DNA from: Flavihumibacter solisilvae
GTDB lineage: Bacteria > Bacteroidota > Bacteroidia > Chitinophagales > Chitinophagaceae
Direction: 5' to 3'
Length of the DNA: 64,000 bases
Assembly (NCBI RefSeq): GCF_000814475.1
Contig: NZ_JSVC01000019.1
Coordinates: 186,001 to 250,000, forward strand
The notes under the pieces are model-generated. The model was not told where the DNA came from. It saw only the letters and a program-made list of their open reading frames with translations, and searched no databases. This document shows positions 9,358 to 18,458 of the stretch, piece by piece. Positions within the stretch are counted from its first letter, which is position 1; each line of letters starts with the position of its first letter. Both the position numbers and the translations under genes were made by a program.

Positions 9358-9372
9358 GGCCATCGTTTTTTT
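9344..9372 (+). terminator. Intrinsic terminator overlapping the DUF3108 stop codon
   Basis: A perfect 8-base-pair stem, CGATGGCC at 9344-9351 and GGCCATCG at 9358-9365, with a six-base loop containing the TAA stop, followed by seven Ts at 9366-9372. The left arm encodes the last residues of the DUF3108 protein. The T run ends inside the stop codon of the convergent kup gene, so the region is very compact. Confidence 0.88.
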
Positions 9373-11341
9373 AGTCTTCTTCGATCCTCCGCAGTCTTAT
9401 ATTCCTTACAGGCGCAACAATCAGCGGGAATTTTTCCACCGTAACATTACTGGCATCAAGCCCGAAACCTTTCTCTTCTGACAGGCTGATTTCTTTCAGC
9501 CAGAAATGGACCTTCATAATGATCCTTTCGCGCAACGGCAGTTCATTATCCTGGCTGAGGTATTTTTCCATAACGATAAATTCGAAGTCGCCGGCCACAT
9601 TGTTTTTACCAAGACTGTCGTACCGGCTTGTTACGTTCACCTCCTTATTCTGAACCAGGTCTTCCACTACTTTCCTGAACAGCAGGTTGATCCGCGGTTG
9701 AACCCTGAAACCCAGCCGGAAATCGACCCGGATAATATCATTGGGGATAATGTGTGAAACCTGGTATTCTGAGGTATATGGGTCATCAAGCGTATCCACG
9801 TGAATCAGCCAGTAAATATCTGCCCGTTTAGGCTTCCTGTTCAGGATGGAGTAAATAATCTTGTGTTCAATTTCCTTGGGGTTATCGGCACTTGTCAGGT
9901 ACACCAGGTGTGTGGCGTATTTCGGCACCGACCTGTCGTTGCTCAGTTCCTGGATCTGCGGAATATAGTGATCGAGCCGTACGAACTCCACGTACCTGTT
10001 CTTGATCTTGCGGGCCTTGAACCAGTTATACATGACCAGGAACAGTGCACCACCCACGAATAAAGTCACATAACCGCCATGCGTGAATTTTTGCATGTTA
10101 GCATACAGGAAGCTGAACTCTATGGTGAAATAAACAATGAGGTACAAATAGATGAGTACGGGCCTTGTCCGTCGCAGGACCAGGAAATTCGCAAACAGCA
10201 TTGACGTGGCGATCATACACAACGTAATGGCCAGTCCATATGCCGCTTCCATATTTGCCGCTTTCTTGAAATACAGGGTTATACCCACACAGCCGATGTA
10301 TAACATGATGTTAATGGCCGGGATAAAGAGTTGTCCACGTGCTTCTGTCGGGTAATTGATCTTAAGCTTTGGCCAGAGATTAAGCCGCATCGATTCGCTG
10401 ATCAGTGTGAACGAGCCCGAGATCAAAGCCTGGCTTGCAATGATGGCTGCGGCAGTGGCGATGGCGATCCCGAAATACATGAACCAATCCGGCATTACGC
10501 CATAGAAAGGATTGAATCCCGACTCAATCATTTCGGAGGAGATTGGCTGACCATGGTAATGACTCAGCAACCAGGCTCCCTGCCCGAGGTAATTCAGGAT
10601 CAGGCAGGTTTTTACGAAGATCCAGGAGTACCGGATATTCCATTTGCCGCAGTGGCCGAGATCGGAGTATAATGCCTCAGCTCCCGTTGTACACAGGAAC
10701 ACGCCTCCCAGTATATAAAATCCATGCGGGTAAGTGACCAGCAGGTTGATGGCATAATACGGGTTGAAGGCTTTGAATACGCTCCAGTCGTCGGAAATAT
10801 GCACGACCCCAAGTACCGCAAGCATAATGAACCAGACAGTCATGACCGGCCCGAACGAACGGCCGATGAAAGCAGTACCAAACTGCTGGATGAAAAAAAG
10901 CAGCGACAGGATGCCGATAACTATATAAATGATCGTGGTCTGGCTGATATGAGAAATTGCGGGGATCTGCTTCAGGCCTTCTACGGCAGAGGTCACCGAA
11001 ATAGGTGGTGTGATCATTCCGTCGGCAAGCAGCGCGGCACCACCGACCATAGCGGGGATCACCAGCCACTTCCTTCTCCTGCGAACCAGGGCGAAAAGCG
11101 AAAACACGCCACCTTCCCCTTTGTTATCGGCCTGCAGGGTCAGGATCACATATTTTACTGTAGTCTGCAGCGTGAGCGTCCAGATGATACAGGACAATGA
11201 ACCTACTACCAGCTGTTCTGTTATCACTTTGCCGCTGGTGATGGCGTTCAGTACGTAAAGGGGGGAAGTTCCAATATCACCGAAAATAATTCCAAGCGCG
11301 ATCAGGAGACCGGCAACACTTACTTTATTATGGGAAGACAT
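9371..11341 (-). CDS. kup: Kup/HAK/KT family low-affinity K+ transporter
   Basis: 656 residues. A polytopic inner-membrane K+ uptake protein, probably a K+/H+ symporter. The signature GIIFGDIGTSPLYVLNAI lies at residues 18-35. About twelve hydrophobic helices extend to residue 450, followed by a cytoplasmic C-terminal domain of about 200 residues as in Kup proteins. TADNKGEGGVFSLFALV (Asn-Lys-Gly-Glu-Gly-Gly) is another family landmark. The start is the ATG at 11341. It is divergent from the KdpD-like/KdpE-like pair, 123 bases apart, suggesting regulation by that pair or co-regulation with it. Confidence 0.95.
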   Translation of the reverse strand: MSSHNKVSVAGLLIALGIIFGDIGTSPLYVLNAITSGKVITEQLVVGSLSCIIWTLTLQTTVKYVILTLQADNKGEGGVFSLFALVRRRRKWLVIPAMVGGAALLADGMITPPISVTSAVEGLKQIPAISHISQTTIIYIVIGILSLLFFIQQFGTAFIGRSFGPVMTVWFIMLAVLGVVHISDDWSVFKAFNPYYAINLLVTYPHGFYILGGVFLCTTGAEALYSDLGHCGKWNIRYSWIFVKTCLILNYLGQGAWLLSHYHGQPISSEMIESGFNPFYGVMPDWFMYFGIAIATAAAIIASQALISGSFTLISESMRLNLWPKLKINYPTEARGQLFIPAINIMLYIGCVGITLYFKKAANMEAAYGLAITLCMIATSMLFANFLVLRRTRPVLIYLYLIVYFTIEFSFLYANMQKFTHGGYVTLFVGGALFLVMYNWFKARKIKNRYVEFVRLDHYIPQIQELSNDRSVPKYATHLVYLTSADNPKEIEHKIIYSILNRKPKRADIYWLIHVDTLDDPYTSEYQVSHIIPNDIIRVDFRLGFRVQPRINLLFRKVVEDLVQNKEVNVTSRYDSLGKNNVAGDFEFIVMEKYLSQDNELPLRERIIMKVHFWLKEISLSEEKGFGLDASNVTVEKFPLIVAPVRNIRLRRIEED

Positions 11342-11384
11342 GTAGCATTATCCATTTCAGAGCCCAAATGTAGAGCCGATAAAC

Positions 11385-11402
11385 CGATCGGCGCATATTG
11401 AC
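11385..11402. promoter_or_regulatory. Inverted repeat in the kup/kdpD-like divergent region
   Basis: GCCGAT at 11385-11390 and ATCGGC at 11397-11402 form a 6-base inverted repeat with a 6-base spacer. It lies centrally in the 123-base region between kup and the KdpD-like gene. It could be a binding site for the KdpE-like regulator, but short palindromes also occur by chance. Confidence 0.25.
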
Positions 11403-11443
11403 CGGCAGATTTGCAGAAATCTTTATAAAATCTTTATACCGTT

Positions 11444-11451
11444 TATTTTTG
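11444..11451 (+). promoter_or_regulatory. Bacteroidota-type -7 box upstream of the KdpD-like gene
   Basis: TATTTTTG matches the TAnnTTTG -7 consensus of the primary sigma factor in Bacteroidota. A TTTG occurs at 11410-11413, but the 30-base gap is longer than the usual 19-21, so the -33 element is not convincing. The implied leader before the ATG at 11465 is short. Confidence 0.35.
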
Positions 11452-11464
11452 CTTTACCAATTCA

Positions 11465-12541
11465 ATGCGGACACTACTCATTAACAGGATAAGCAGGCCG
11501 AAACAATTCCTGATCAGCGCGTTAACCATCACCTGCGTATCGGCAATCTGCTTTATGCTATCCGACTATATAGATTACCGGATGGTTGCCCTTGTATTGC
11601 TGCTTGCTGTATCATTAGTCGCCGTTACACTGGATATCCTTCCTGTGTTGCTTGCCGCAGCATTGAGTGCATTGATCTGGGACATGTTCTTTATTCCGCC
11701 GAGGTTCACCTTTCTCGTGAGCAATACGGATGACGGCATCCTGCTTGCCACTTATTTTATTATCTCGATGGTAAATGCAGTACTTACCTATAAGATCCGG
11801 GAGATCGACAAAGTCGCCAGGCAGAAAGAAGAGAAGGCAAATGCCATAAAATTATATAACACGTTGCTCAACTCTTTGTCGCACGAGCTACGTACGCCTA
11901 TCGCGACGATCATCGGGGCAACTGATAACCTGCAGGCCAATAACACAAACCTTACTGCTGAACATAAATCGCAGCTGGTGGAAGAGATCTCGAAAGCTTC
12001 ACTGCGACTGAACCAGCAGGTGGAAAACCTGTTGAACATGTCGAGGTTGGAAACCGGGATCCTCAAACCGCGGAAGGACTGGTGCGATATCAGTGAGCTT
12101 GTATACGACACGGTGGAAAGAATGGACGACAGGAAGAACCGGCAGCGCATTCACATCAATATTGACCCGGCGATCCCATTGTTCAGGACAGATAAAATGA
12201 TGATTGAACAGATCCTCCAGAACTTATTGAACAATGCTGTGATCCATACCAGGGCAGGTACCAGGATTGATATTTCCGCGAGGAATCATGGCAACCTGCT
12301 CGAGATGGTGGTGGAAGACCAGGGCAGTGGAATCCCGGAATCTGAGGTGGGCCATGCCTTCGAAAAATTTTACCGGCTTGAACGGACCAAAGCGCCGGGC
12401 ACCGGGCTGGGACTTTCTATTGTGAAGGGGTTCACAGAGGCATTGTCCGGGTCTGTGATACTGACCAACGTGGCACCGTCGGGAGCACAGTTCCGCGTCC
12501 AGATCCCGGCAGAAACATCGCGAATCAAAGCATATTCATGA
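11465..12541 (+). CDS. KdpD-like sensor histidine kinase, short form
   Basis: 358 residues, much shorter than the roughly 900 of full KdpD. It lacks the N-terminal KdpD and universal-stress domains and starts at the four-helix DUF4118 membrane region (about residues 17-108; IWDMFFIPPRFTF is a KdpD landmark). A coiled linker leads to the HisKA box LSHELRTPIA with phospho-acceptor His140, then an ATPase domain with N box LNNAVIH, G1 box DQGSGIPE and G2 box GTGLGLSIVKG. The regulator gene overlaps its last four bases (ATGA), so the pair is translationally coupled. No kdpFABC is in the window; the divergent neighbour is kup. Confidence 0.88.
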   Translation: MRTLLINRISRPKQFLISALTITCVSAICFMLSDYIDYRMVALVLLLAVSLVAVTLDILPVLLAAALSALIWDMFFIPPRFTFLVSNTDDGILLATYFIISMVNAVLTYKIREIDKVARQKEEKANAIKLYNTLLNSLSHELRTPIATIIGATDNLQANNTNLTAEHKSQLVEEISKASLRLNQQVENLLNMSRLETGILKPRKDWCDISELVYDTVERMDDRKNRQRIHINIDPAIPLFRTDKMMIEQILQNLLNNAVIHTRAGTRIDISARNHGNLLEMVVEDQGSGIPESEVGHAFEKFYRLERTKAPGTGLGLSIVKGFTEALSGSVILTNVAPSGAQFRVQIPAETSRIKAYS

Positions 12542-13215
12542 ACAGGGCAGAAATACTTGTAATAGATGATGAACCGCAGATCAGGAAACTGCTGGAGATC
12601 ACTTTACAAAGCAACAACTATACATTTCGGGAAGCTGCGAATGCGCGTGAGGGAATGATCATGTCCGAAAATCATCCGCCTGACCTGATCATCCTGGATC
12701 TCGGTTTACCTGACAGGGAAGGGCATACTGTGCTGCAGGACCTGCGGCAATGGTACACGAACCCGGTCATCATCCTGTCTGTCCAGAAAAACGAGGAAGA
12801 TATTATCCGCGCACTCGATAATGGTGCGAATGATTACCTGTCCAAACCCTTCCGCACGGGCGAACTGCTGGCGAGGATCCGTTCGGCCCTGCGGTCCGTA
12901 GCCACTGAAGACCCCGATACCATGCTCAATTTTGGCAACCTGCACATCAACCTGCAGGAACGTACAGTAAAAAAGAATAATGAGTTGGTTCGTTTAACCG
13001 GTACGGAGTACAGCCTGCTTGCACTATTTGCCCGAAATGAGGGCAAAGTACTTACGCATCAATATTTACTGCGATCTATCTGGGGACCAGGGTATATTCA
13101 CCAATCGCAATATTTACGGGTATTTATTGCACAAATCCGCAAGAAGATTGAAGATGATCCCAACCGTCCAGAACACCTGCTTACTGAATCCGGTGTAGGA
13201 TACCGCTTTGTTTAG
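12538..13215 (+). CDS. KdpE-like OmpR-family response regulator
   Basis: 225 residues. The receiver domain has the acidic pair Asp10-Asp11 in VIDDEPQIRK, phospho-acceptor Asp54 in IILDLGLPD and Lys103 in LSKPF. The C-terminal winged-helix DNA-binding domain (about residues 125-225) includes LTGTEYSLLALFARNEGKVLTH and ends ESGVGYRFV, as in OmpR/PhoB and specifically KdpE-type regulators. It overlaps the kinase gene by four bases and is therefore the cognate partner. By context the likely target is the divergent kup promoter; this is inferred. Confidence 0.9.
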   Translation: MNRAEILVIDDEPQIRKLLEITLQSNNYTFREAANAREGMIMSENHPPDLIILDLGLPDREGHTVLQDLRQWYTNPVIILSVQKNEEDIIRALDNGANDYLSKPFRTGELLARIRSALRSVATEDPDTMLNFGNLHINLQERTVKKNNELVRLTGTEYSLLALFARNEGKVLTHQYLLRSIWGPGYIHQSQYLRVFIAQIRKKIEDDPNRPEHLLTESGVGYRFV

Positions 13216-13283
13216 GCCCCATTTAGATTTTCTTTAAGATTTGATGCAGAGATGTTAAACTATTATTAACGTCCTTTGCAGGA

Positions 13284-15788
13284 ATGAAATTTAAATCTAC
13301 ACTGCTGTTACTCGCCGTAATATTTTCTGCGACGACAGTTATGGCACAGGTAACTGCAACGGATAGGATCAGCATCAGTGGTAAGGTGAAAGACACCAAG
13401 ACCGGCAACGCAATTGAAGCCGCCACTATAACGGCGATGACCATCCGCTCCGAGAACGGGCAGAAAGATACGCTTTCCAATACAAGCATGTCAGATAAGA
13501 CCGGTGCTTTTTCACTCTCTACAACAAAAGGCATTAACTATATTCTTATTATTTCCGCAGTTGGTTTTGAAACCTTTGAGCAACCGCTGTCTGCTCAACC
13601 CGGCGCTTCAACCATGAACGCGGGAATTATTTCACTCCGTACAGAAGCAGCCAACCTCGCGAATGTGATGGTTACCGCAAGAAAACCTGCGATGACCCTG
13701 GGTGTGGACCGCAGGATCTTCAATGCAGACGCTGCTGTTACTGCCAAGGGTGGCAATGCTGTGGACGTTATGAAAAATATTCCCTCTTTGTCAGTGGATG
13801 TAAACGGTGGCGTGCAACTGCGCAACGGAACACCACAGATCTTTGTAGATGGCCGTCCTACCATCCTTACGCTTGAACAGATTCCCGCTGACGATATTGA
13901 AAAGGTTGAAGTGATCACCAACCCTTCTGCCAAATATGATGCCGGAAGCACTGGAGGTATTATCAATATCATCATGAAGAAGAACAGGAAGGCAGGCTTC
14001 AATGGCGTTGCCAACCTGGGGATAGGCACACCTGAAATTTTAAATGGTGGACTGAGCCTTAACTTCCGCAAGAACAAAGTGAATTTCTTTGCAAGCGGCA
14101 ACTACAACCGTGGTGGTGGCGTAGCAAAAAGCGAAGCTTACCGCGAAAACAAATCAAACGGAGTTATCACAGATTATTTCAAGCAGCAAAGTGAAGGAGA
14201 CCGTACGCGCCGTTTTGTCTCCGCAAGATTCGGGCTGGACTATTTCTTTGATAACTTCAACAGCATCTCCATCAGCCAGGGATTTGTGAACGGACGATTC
14301 GGCCTGGATGAAGACCAGTACCAGCAATACCTCGACCAAAATGGCATGCTCACCAATACAGGACTGCGCAGGAACTTTGAGGAAGATGCATTTAACCGGT
14401 CAAGCACACAGATCAATTATCGCAAAACATTTGATAAAGCAGGTAAGGAATGGACCGTTGATTTCAATTTCAATGGTGGACACAATGGTGGCGATGCATT
14501 TATTTACAACCAGCGCTACCAGCCTGATGGCACCGCTTCCGGACCTGTGAGCCGCGTCGATAACTATTCCACCGGAAGCGGTAAGCAGTACACCTTCCAG
14601 ACAGATTATGTAAACCCGATCTCAGAAAAGAGCAAGGTTGAATTTGGTGCGCGCAGTTTCCATTATGTGTCAGATGACAAACTGGATGTGTATGCTGTTG
14701 ACAACAACGTCGCTACCAAGCTACCGTTAAGCAATAACTACAGGTTCCGTGAAATGGTAAATGCCGTGTATGGTAATTATTCCAATGAGTTGGGGAAACT
14801 GAAGTACCAGGCAGGTGTGAGACTGGAGCAAAGTTCATTTAATGGAGAACTGATCGACAGCTCACTGAAATTCGGTTACGATTACCCGTCGAAGGGTAAT
14901 GATCTCTGGAACACATTCTTCCCGAGCCTTTACCTGACTTACCCGTTGAGTGACGGCAATGACCTGCAGATGAATTTTTCGCGCCGCATCCGCAGGCCCA
15001 ATTTCTGGCAGATCAATCCATATGTAGACATTACTGACCCGATGAATATCCGCGTTGGTAACCCTGCATTGCGGCCCGAATTCACTAATTCGTTTGAACT
15101 GAATTATAATCGCACATTCTCAACCGGTAATGTTTTGGTATCTACTTATTTCCGGAACAACACCGACGACATTACGATGTACAGCGATACCATTTCTTCA
15201 AAACAGCTTGAGGACCTTCACAACGCAGCCATCGACCCGAATGCATTGCTGACCACGTTCATCAATGCAGACCGCACCAACCGTACGGGTATTGAAGTGA
15301 CCTGGCAGCAGAAGATCGGAACTGCGTTCGATTTCACTCCCAACTTCAATGCGCAGTACCGCGATGTGAAAGCAACAGTCAACGGTATGGACCTGAGCAA
15401 CCAGGGTTTCAACTGGAGCACCAAGCTTATGGCCAATTACCGGGTTACCGGTGTTCGCAGCAAATTCGCAAACAACTTCTCCTTCCAGCTTTCAGGCGAA
15501 TATGAGTCGCCCCGCGTAATGCCGCAGGGCAAGCAGAAGGAACAGTACAATATGGATTTCGCCATCCGTAAAGATCTCTTCAAAGACAAGGCAGGAACCA
15601 TCACTTTCAACATCAACGATGTATTCAATAGTCGTCGCTGGGGAAGCATTACCGACACGGAAAACTTTTACCAGGATAGCTATCGCCGCTGGAATGTGCG
15701 CAGTTTCCGCCTGACCTTCAGCTACCGCTTTGGTAAGCAATTTGAAATGTTCAAGCGGAAGGAAGGTGGAGAAGAAGAGCGGAGTTAA
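13284..15788 (+). CDS. Outer-membrane beta-barrel family protein with carboxypeptidase-like and plug domains
   Basis: 834 residues. A signal peptide (KSTLLLLAVIFSATTVMAQ) is followed by a carboxypeptidase-regulatory-like domain at about residues 30-125, then a plug region with ADAAVTAKGGNAVDVMKNIPS and NPSAKYDAGSTGGIINI, and a long barrel ending in aromatic FSYRFGKQFEMF. This is the 'outer membrane beta-barrel family' type related to TonB-dependent receptors. There is no adjacent SusD, so it is probably not a glycan porin of the SusCD class. It starts 68 bases after the KdpE-like gene on the same strand and might be partly co-transcribed. The substrate is unknown. Confidence 0.85.
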   Translation: MKFKSTLLLLAVIFSATTVMAQVTATDRISISGKVKDTKTGNAIEAATITAMTIRSENGQKDTLSNTSMSDKTGAFSLSTTKGINYILIISAVGFETFEQPLSAQPGASTMNAGIISLRTEAANLANVMVTARKPAMTLGVDRRIFNADAAVTAKGGNAVDVMKNIPSLSVDVNGGVQLRNGTPQIFVDGRPTILTLEQIPADDIEKVEVITNPSAKYDAGSTGGIINIIMKKNRKAGFNGVANLGIGTPEILNGGLSLNFRKNKVNFFASGNYNRGGGVAKSEAYRENKSNGVITDYFKQQSEGDRTRRFVSARFGLDYFFDNFNSISISQGFVNGRFGLDEDQYQQYLDQNGMLTNTGLRRNFEEDAFNRSSTQINYRKTFDKAGKEWTVDFNFNGGHNGGDAFIYNQRYQPDGTASGPVSRVDNYSTGSGKQYTFQTDYVNPISEKSKVEFGARSFHYVSDDKLDVYAVDNNVATKLPLSNNYRFREMVNAVYGNYSNELGKLKYQAGVRLEQSSFNGELIDSSLKFGYDYPSKGNDLWNTFFPSLYLTYPLSDGNDLQMNFSRRIRRPNFWQINPYVDITDPMNIRVGNPALRPEFTNSFELNYNRTFSTGNVLVSTYFRNNTDDITMYSDTISSKQLEDLHNAAIDPNALLTTFINADRTNRTGIEVTWQQKIGTAFDFTPNFNAQYRDVKATVNGMDLSNQGFNWSTKLMANYRVTGVRSKFANNFSFQLSGEYESPRVMPQGKQKEQYNMDFAIRKDLFKDKAGTITFNINDVFNSRRWGSITDTENFYQDSYRRWNVRSFRLTFSYRFGKQFEMFKRKEGGEEERS

Positions 15789-15791
15789 TTT

Positions 15792-16661
15792 TTAAATACC
15801 TGTTTCTTTCGCCCCTGCCGCCCTGAGGATCCTGATGATCTCGTCATGTTGCTGCAGGGGCTCATTTTTTGCCGACCATAATGCCTGTCCAAGAACGGTA
15901 CCGCCATAACAGTTTTCAATTTCAAGCGGTGCGCCTTTTTCCAACAGGAACCGAACCATTTCTGCCTGTCCACCGATCGCAGCCCAATGGAGTCCTGTCA
16001 TGCCATTCGTGAGGGTGGAAAGGTCGAATCCATTTTCAACGAGAAAGCGGACGACATCCAGGTGTCCGAATTCGCAGGCCCAGTTAAAACCAGCATTCAG
16101 TTTTTCGCGCAGCGTTTCATCTTTCAGTGAGCCATCTTCATGTAACCATGATTTTAGTGCGTCAAGATCGCCGATCCCGGCAGTGCCTTCAAGATTTGTA
16201 GGAACGCCTTTTTTTGCCAACCATATTGCGGCCTTGCCCCTGCCATTAGCCAGGCAGGCAGTAATTAAATCCCCATCGTACCCCGGACTCACCGCAATAG
16301 CCGGGTCTGCCCCATAATCCATCAGCAGGTCAACCAGGGCTTCCTGCACTCCAGCATCGGCAGGGTGACAGCTTGTAGCGGCAAGGCCAAGTGTCGTGGA
16401 ACCGCCATACATCTCTCCCACCGCATCTACTTCAGCACCGGCATCGAGCAGTATGCGGGTTATCTCGACAATATTTGGCGGCGTGAGCTGCCGGTAATCC
16501 TCAACACCGTTGGCTGCAGTATAGTGCAGCAGCATCGCATGATGATCGCGGTCAGATCGCGCTGTTATCAATGCAGGATGGTGATGCAGCAACTCTTTCA
16601 GTGTGGCCGCATCACCATTCACGATAGCATCAACTGCTTTTTCAAATTCGGCTTGCAACAA
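15792..16661 (-). CDS. Ankyrin-repeat protein (TTG start)
   Basis: 289 residues, no signal peptide. Several ankyrin units are visible, for example TLGLAATSCHPADAG, EFGHLDVVRFLVENG and TGLHWAAIGGQAEMVRFLLEKGA, with typical 33-residue spacing in the C-terminal half. No ATG is available: upstream in frame a TAA is met first, and the first internal Met is in the middle of conserved sequence, so one of two consecutive TTG codons at 16661/16658 is the start. Such proteins mediate protein contacts. It is convergent with the barrel gene; the stops are about 3 bases apart. Confidence 0.82.
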   Translation of the reverse strand: MLQAEFEKAVDAIVNGDAATLKELLHHHPALITARSDRDHHAMLLHYTAANGVEDYRQLTPPNIVEITRILLDAGAEVDAVGEMYGGSTTLGLAATSCHPADAGVQEALVDLLMDYGADPAIAVSPGYDGDLITACLANGRGKAAIWLAKKGVPTNLEGTAGIGDLDALKSWLHEDGSLKDETLREKLNAGFNWACEFGHLDVVRFLVENGFDLSTLTNGMTGLHWAAIGGQAEMVRFLLEKGAPLEIENCYGGTVLGQALWSAKNEPLQQHDEIIRILRAAGAKETGI

Positions 16662-16702
16662 TTTAAGTGCAGATTTTAATTTAAATTAGAAGAGATAAAT
16701 CC

Positions 16703-16775
<73 letters not shown>

Positions 16776-16801
16776 CAGAAACCACCCTATAAACTTGAGG
16801 A

Positions 16802-17254
16802 TCAGGGCGCATCCGGGATCTCGGGCTCAACCAGTTTAGCCAGCTTTTCCAACGATTCCTGCCAGCCCAGGTAACACATTTCAACCGGTATCACAGCAGG
16901 AATTCCTTCCTGGGTAATTTTTATTTCTGTACCTGCAATTGTTTTCCGCAGGGAGACAGTGGTGAGCATTTCTCCCGGCAGGTTTGGATCGTCAAACTTA
17001 TCCGTGTATTTCAAAAACTCATTGGGTTTAAGTTCCAGGAACTTTCCACCGAAGGAATGACTATTTCCTGTTGAGAAATTTGTGAATGACATCCTGTAAG
17101 AACCGCCTGTCTCCGCTTTCATTTCGTGCACGGTGCAAAGAAATCCATAGGGAGGTAACCAGGCCGCCATCGCAGTTGCATCAGTAAATGCGCGGTACAG
17201 TTTTTCCGGAGATGTTTTAATGACCCTGTGTAGTGAAACAGTATTGTTCGACAT
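16802..17254 (-). CDS. SRPBCC (AHSA1-like) protein
   Basis: 150 residues from the ATG at 17254; the frame extends to 17278, but MSNNTVSLHR is the natural start. It is a helix-grip fold protein of the Activator-of-Hsp90 homologue group, recognised by HRVIKTSPEKLYRAFTDATAMAAWLPP at the N-terminus, GGSYRMSFTNFSTG in the middle and GWQESLEKLAKLVEPE at the end. These bind hydrophobic ligands in a central cavity; a specific role cannot be given. It sits just downstream of tRNA-Lys on the opposite strand. A second member of the superfamily is at 57595-58113. Confidence 0.85.
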   Translation of the reverse strand: MSNNTVSLHRVIKTSPEKLYRAFTDATAMAAWLPPYGFLCTVHEMKAETGGSYRMSFTNFSTGNSHSFGGKFLELKPNEFLKYTDKFDDPNLPGEMLTTVSLRKTIAGTEIKITQEGIPAVIPVEMCYLGWQESLEKLAKLVEPEIPDAP

Positions 17255-17280
17255 ACGATTTATTTTATTCCTACTCATCT

Positions 17281-17388
17281 GGCTTTTCGGTTCCGCCCGT
17301 TTTTATCGTGGTTGCTGCTCCACTGTATCGGCAGTTCAAAGATGGTAAGAAGATTGAATTCGGACAGAGGCCAAATCCGGCATTTTAA
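17281..17388 (+). other. Possible C-terminal coding remnant
   Basis: In the 148-base gap between the SRPBCC and Mut7-C genes, the plus strand reads in one frame GFSVPPVFIVVAAPLYRQ, then a Lys-rich turn and a short tail ending at TAA (17386-17388). It has protein-like composition but no start codon and no domain I recognise. It may be the tail of a lost gene. Evidence is weak. Confidence 0.2.
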
Positions 17389-17402
17389 AGGGCTGATTGC
17401 GA

Positions 17403-18107
17403 CTATACATCCCGGAACCGTTCGATTACCAGTTTCATCTTGTCATAGTGGGATCCTTTCCAATAAACCCGAAGGCAATCTGAACAGGTGAAGAATTCAT
17501 CAAAGTCCTGGCTCACCTGTAACGGAACTTTTCCTTCGACCTCTTCCCTCGTGGTTTCCATGATCAGGCCATTGCATTCAAGACAACGGCTGAATGGCCT
17601 GAACCTACCCGTTAACCCGAAATACTTAATCACCTCAGTTGTTTGTTCATAGGTATGCTGGGACCTCAGCCAATAACCGGACCTGATAACTTTATGCTTC
17701 AATAACAAAACGTCACGGGTAAGAATAATACGGTTTTCTGTTACCGCTATTTGCACAATTACTTTATCCTCATAATAATTTTGATAAAGGGTATCGAAAC
17801 CGAGTAACCGAAGCATCCTGGCCAGGGAACCTAAATGCACATCCAATATAAACTTTATCGGCGTCCCATGCTTAACGGAAACCGGGTAAACTTCGATTGC
17901 ATCCCCTTCATGCAGGTGATAGTCAAAATCAACAGCAATCTTATTAACGAGTATCACATCCACTTCCGGGTGCGGAACGCCCATCGATTCGATTGCATCC
18001 TTAACCGTTGGAGCGATATAAAACTCATACCTGATCACCGAGAACTTCCGCCGCCATGGCAGGAAATCATTGAGCGAATCGTGAAACCGGAAACTGGCTG
18101 ACTTCAT
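17403..18107 (-). CDS. Mut7-C RNase domain protein with ubiquitin-like N-terminus
   Basis: 234 residues, cytoplasmic. The N-terminal ~80 residues match the Mut7-C ubiquitin-like domain (SFRFHDSLNDFLPW, VDVILVNKIAVDFDYHL, EGDAIEVYPV). A PIN-like Mut7-C domain follows, starting FILDVHLGSLARMLRLLGFDT with an early acidic residue, then ENRIILTRDVLLL with further acidic positions. The C-terminus is a zinc ribbon: CLECNG and about 40 residues later CSDCLRVYWKGSHYDKM. These are predicted metal-dependent RNases related to the exonuclease part of Caenorhabditis Mut-7; the bacterial target is unknown. The start ATG lies 14 bases from the decayed hydrolase. Confidence 0.9.
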   Translation of the reverse strand: MKSASFRFHDSLNDFLPWRRKFSVIRYEFYIAPTVKDAIESMGVPHPEVDVILVNKIAVDFDYHLHEGDAIEVYPVSVKHGTPIKFILDVHLGSLARMLRLLGFDTLYQNYYEDKVIVQIAVTENRIILTRDVLLLKHKVIRSGYWLRSQHTYEQTTEVIKYFGLTGRFRPFSRCLECNGLIMETTREEVEGKVPLQVSQDFDEFFTCSDCLRVYWKGSHYDKMKLVIERFRDV

Positions 18108-18121
18108 GGAAAGTCATGGTT

Positions 18122-18458
18122 TTATGGAAGATGTCCCACATTGTCAAGTTCCACCAACTGCGATCCGGGAATCTTCTTTTGCGTCTCTTTTCCCAACAAC
18201 TGGTACTGCCCCATCTTATCCCTTATGGTCGTATCTTTTACCAGGTTTTTACCAATGGCGGTACGATCCCTCGTTCCAATGATAAGCAACACAGGCATTT
18301 TGCGAACCCTGAATTCATACACAACAGGCTGGGTAAAAATCATGTCTGAAGTCTGCGCATTATTCATTGCTACAACAGGATAACCTGGCGATCTGATTTC
18401 CGGGCAATTTCGTAATCCGCCTTAGGGCTACCAGCCAGCACCGTAGATTCATCTTCGT
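18122..18458 (-). pseudogene. Decayed alpha/beta hydrolase, truncated at both ends with a frameshift
   Basis: The frame 18367-18122 encodes MIFTQPVVYEF, PVLLIIGTRDRTAIGKN and LVELDNVGHLP, which is the C-terminal third of a secreted alpha/beta hydrolase: catalytic Asp in GTRD and catalytic His in VGHLP. The same frame reads SPGYPVVAMNNAQTSD upstream of the only Met, so homology continues past any start codon. Further upstream a second frame gives DESTVLAGSPKADYE, which looks like the preceding part, so there is a frameshift. The nucleophile region is missing and the protein stops immediately after GHLP, where intact members continue about 20 residues. Intact members, as I recall the family, have around 330 residues. 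The remnant is wedged between the ankyrin and Mut7-C genes. Confidence 0.72.
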
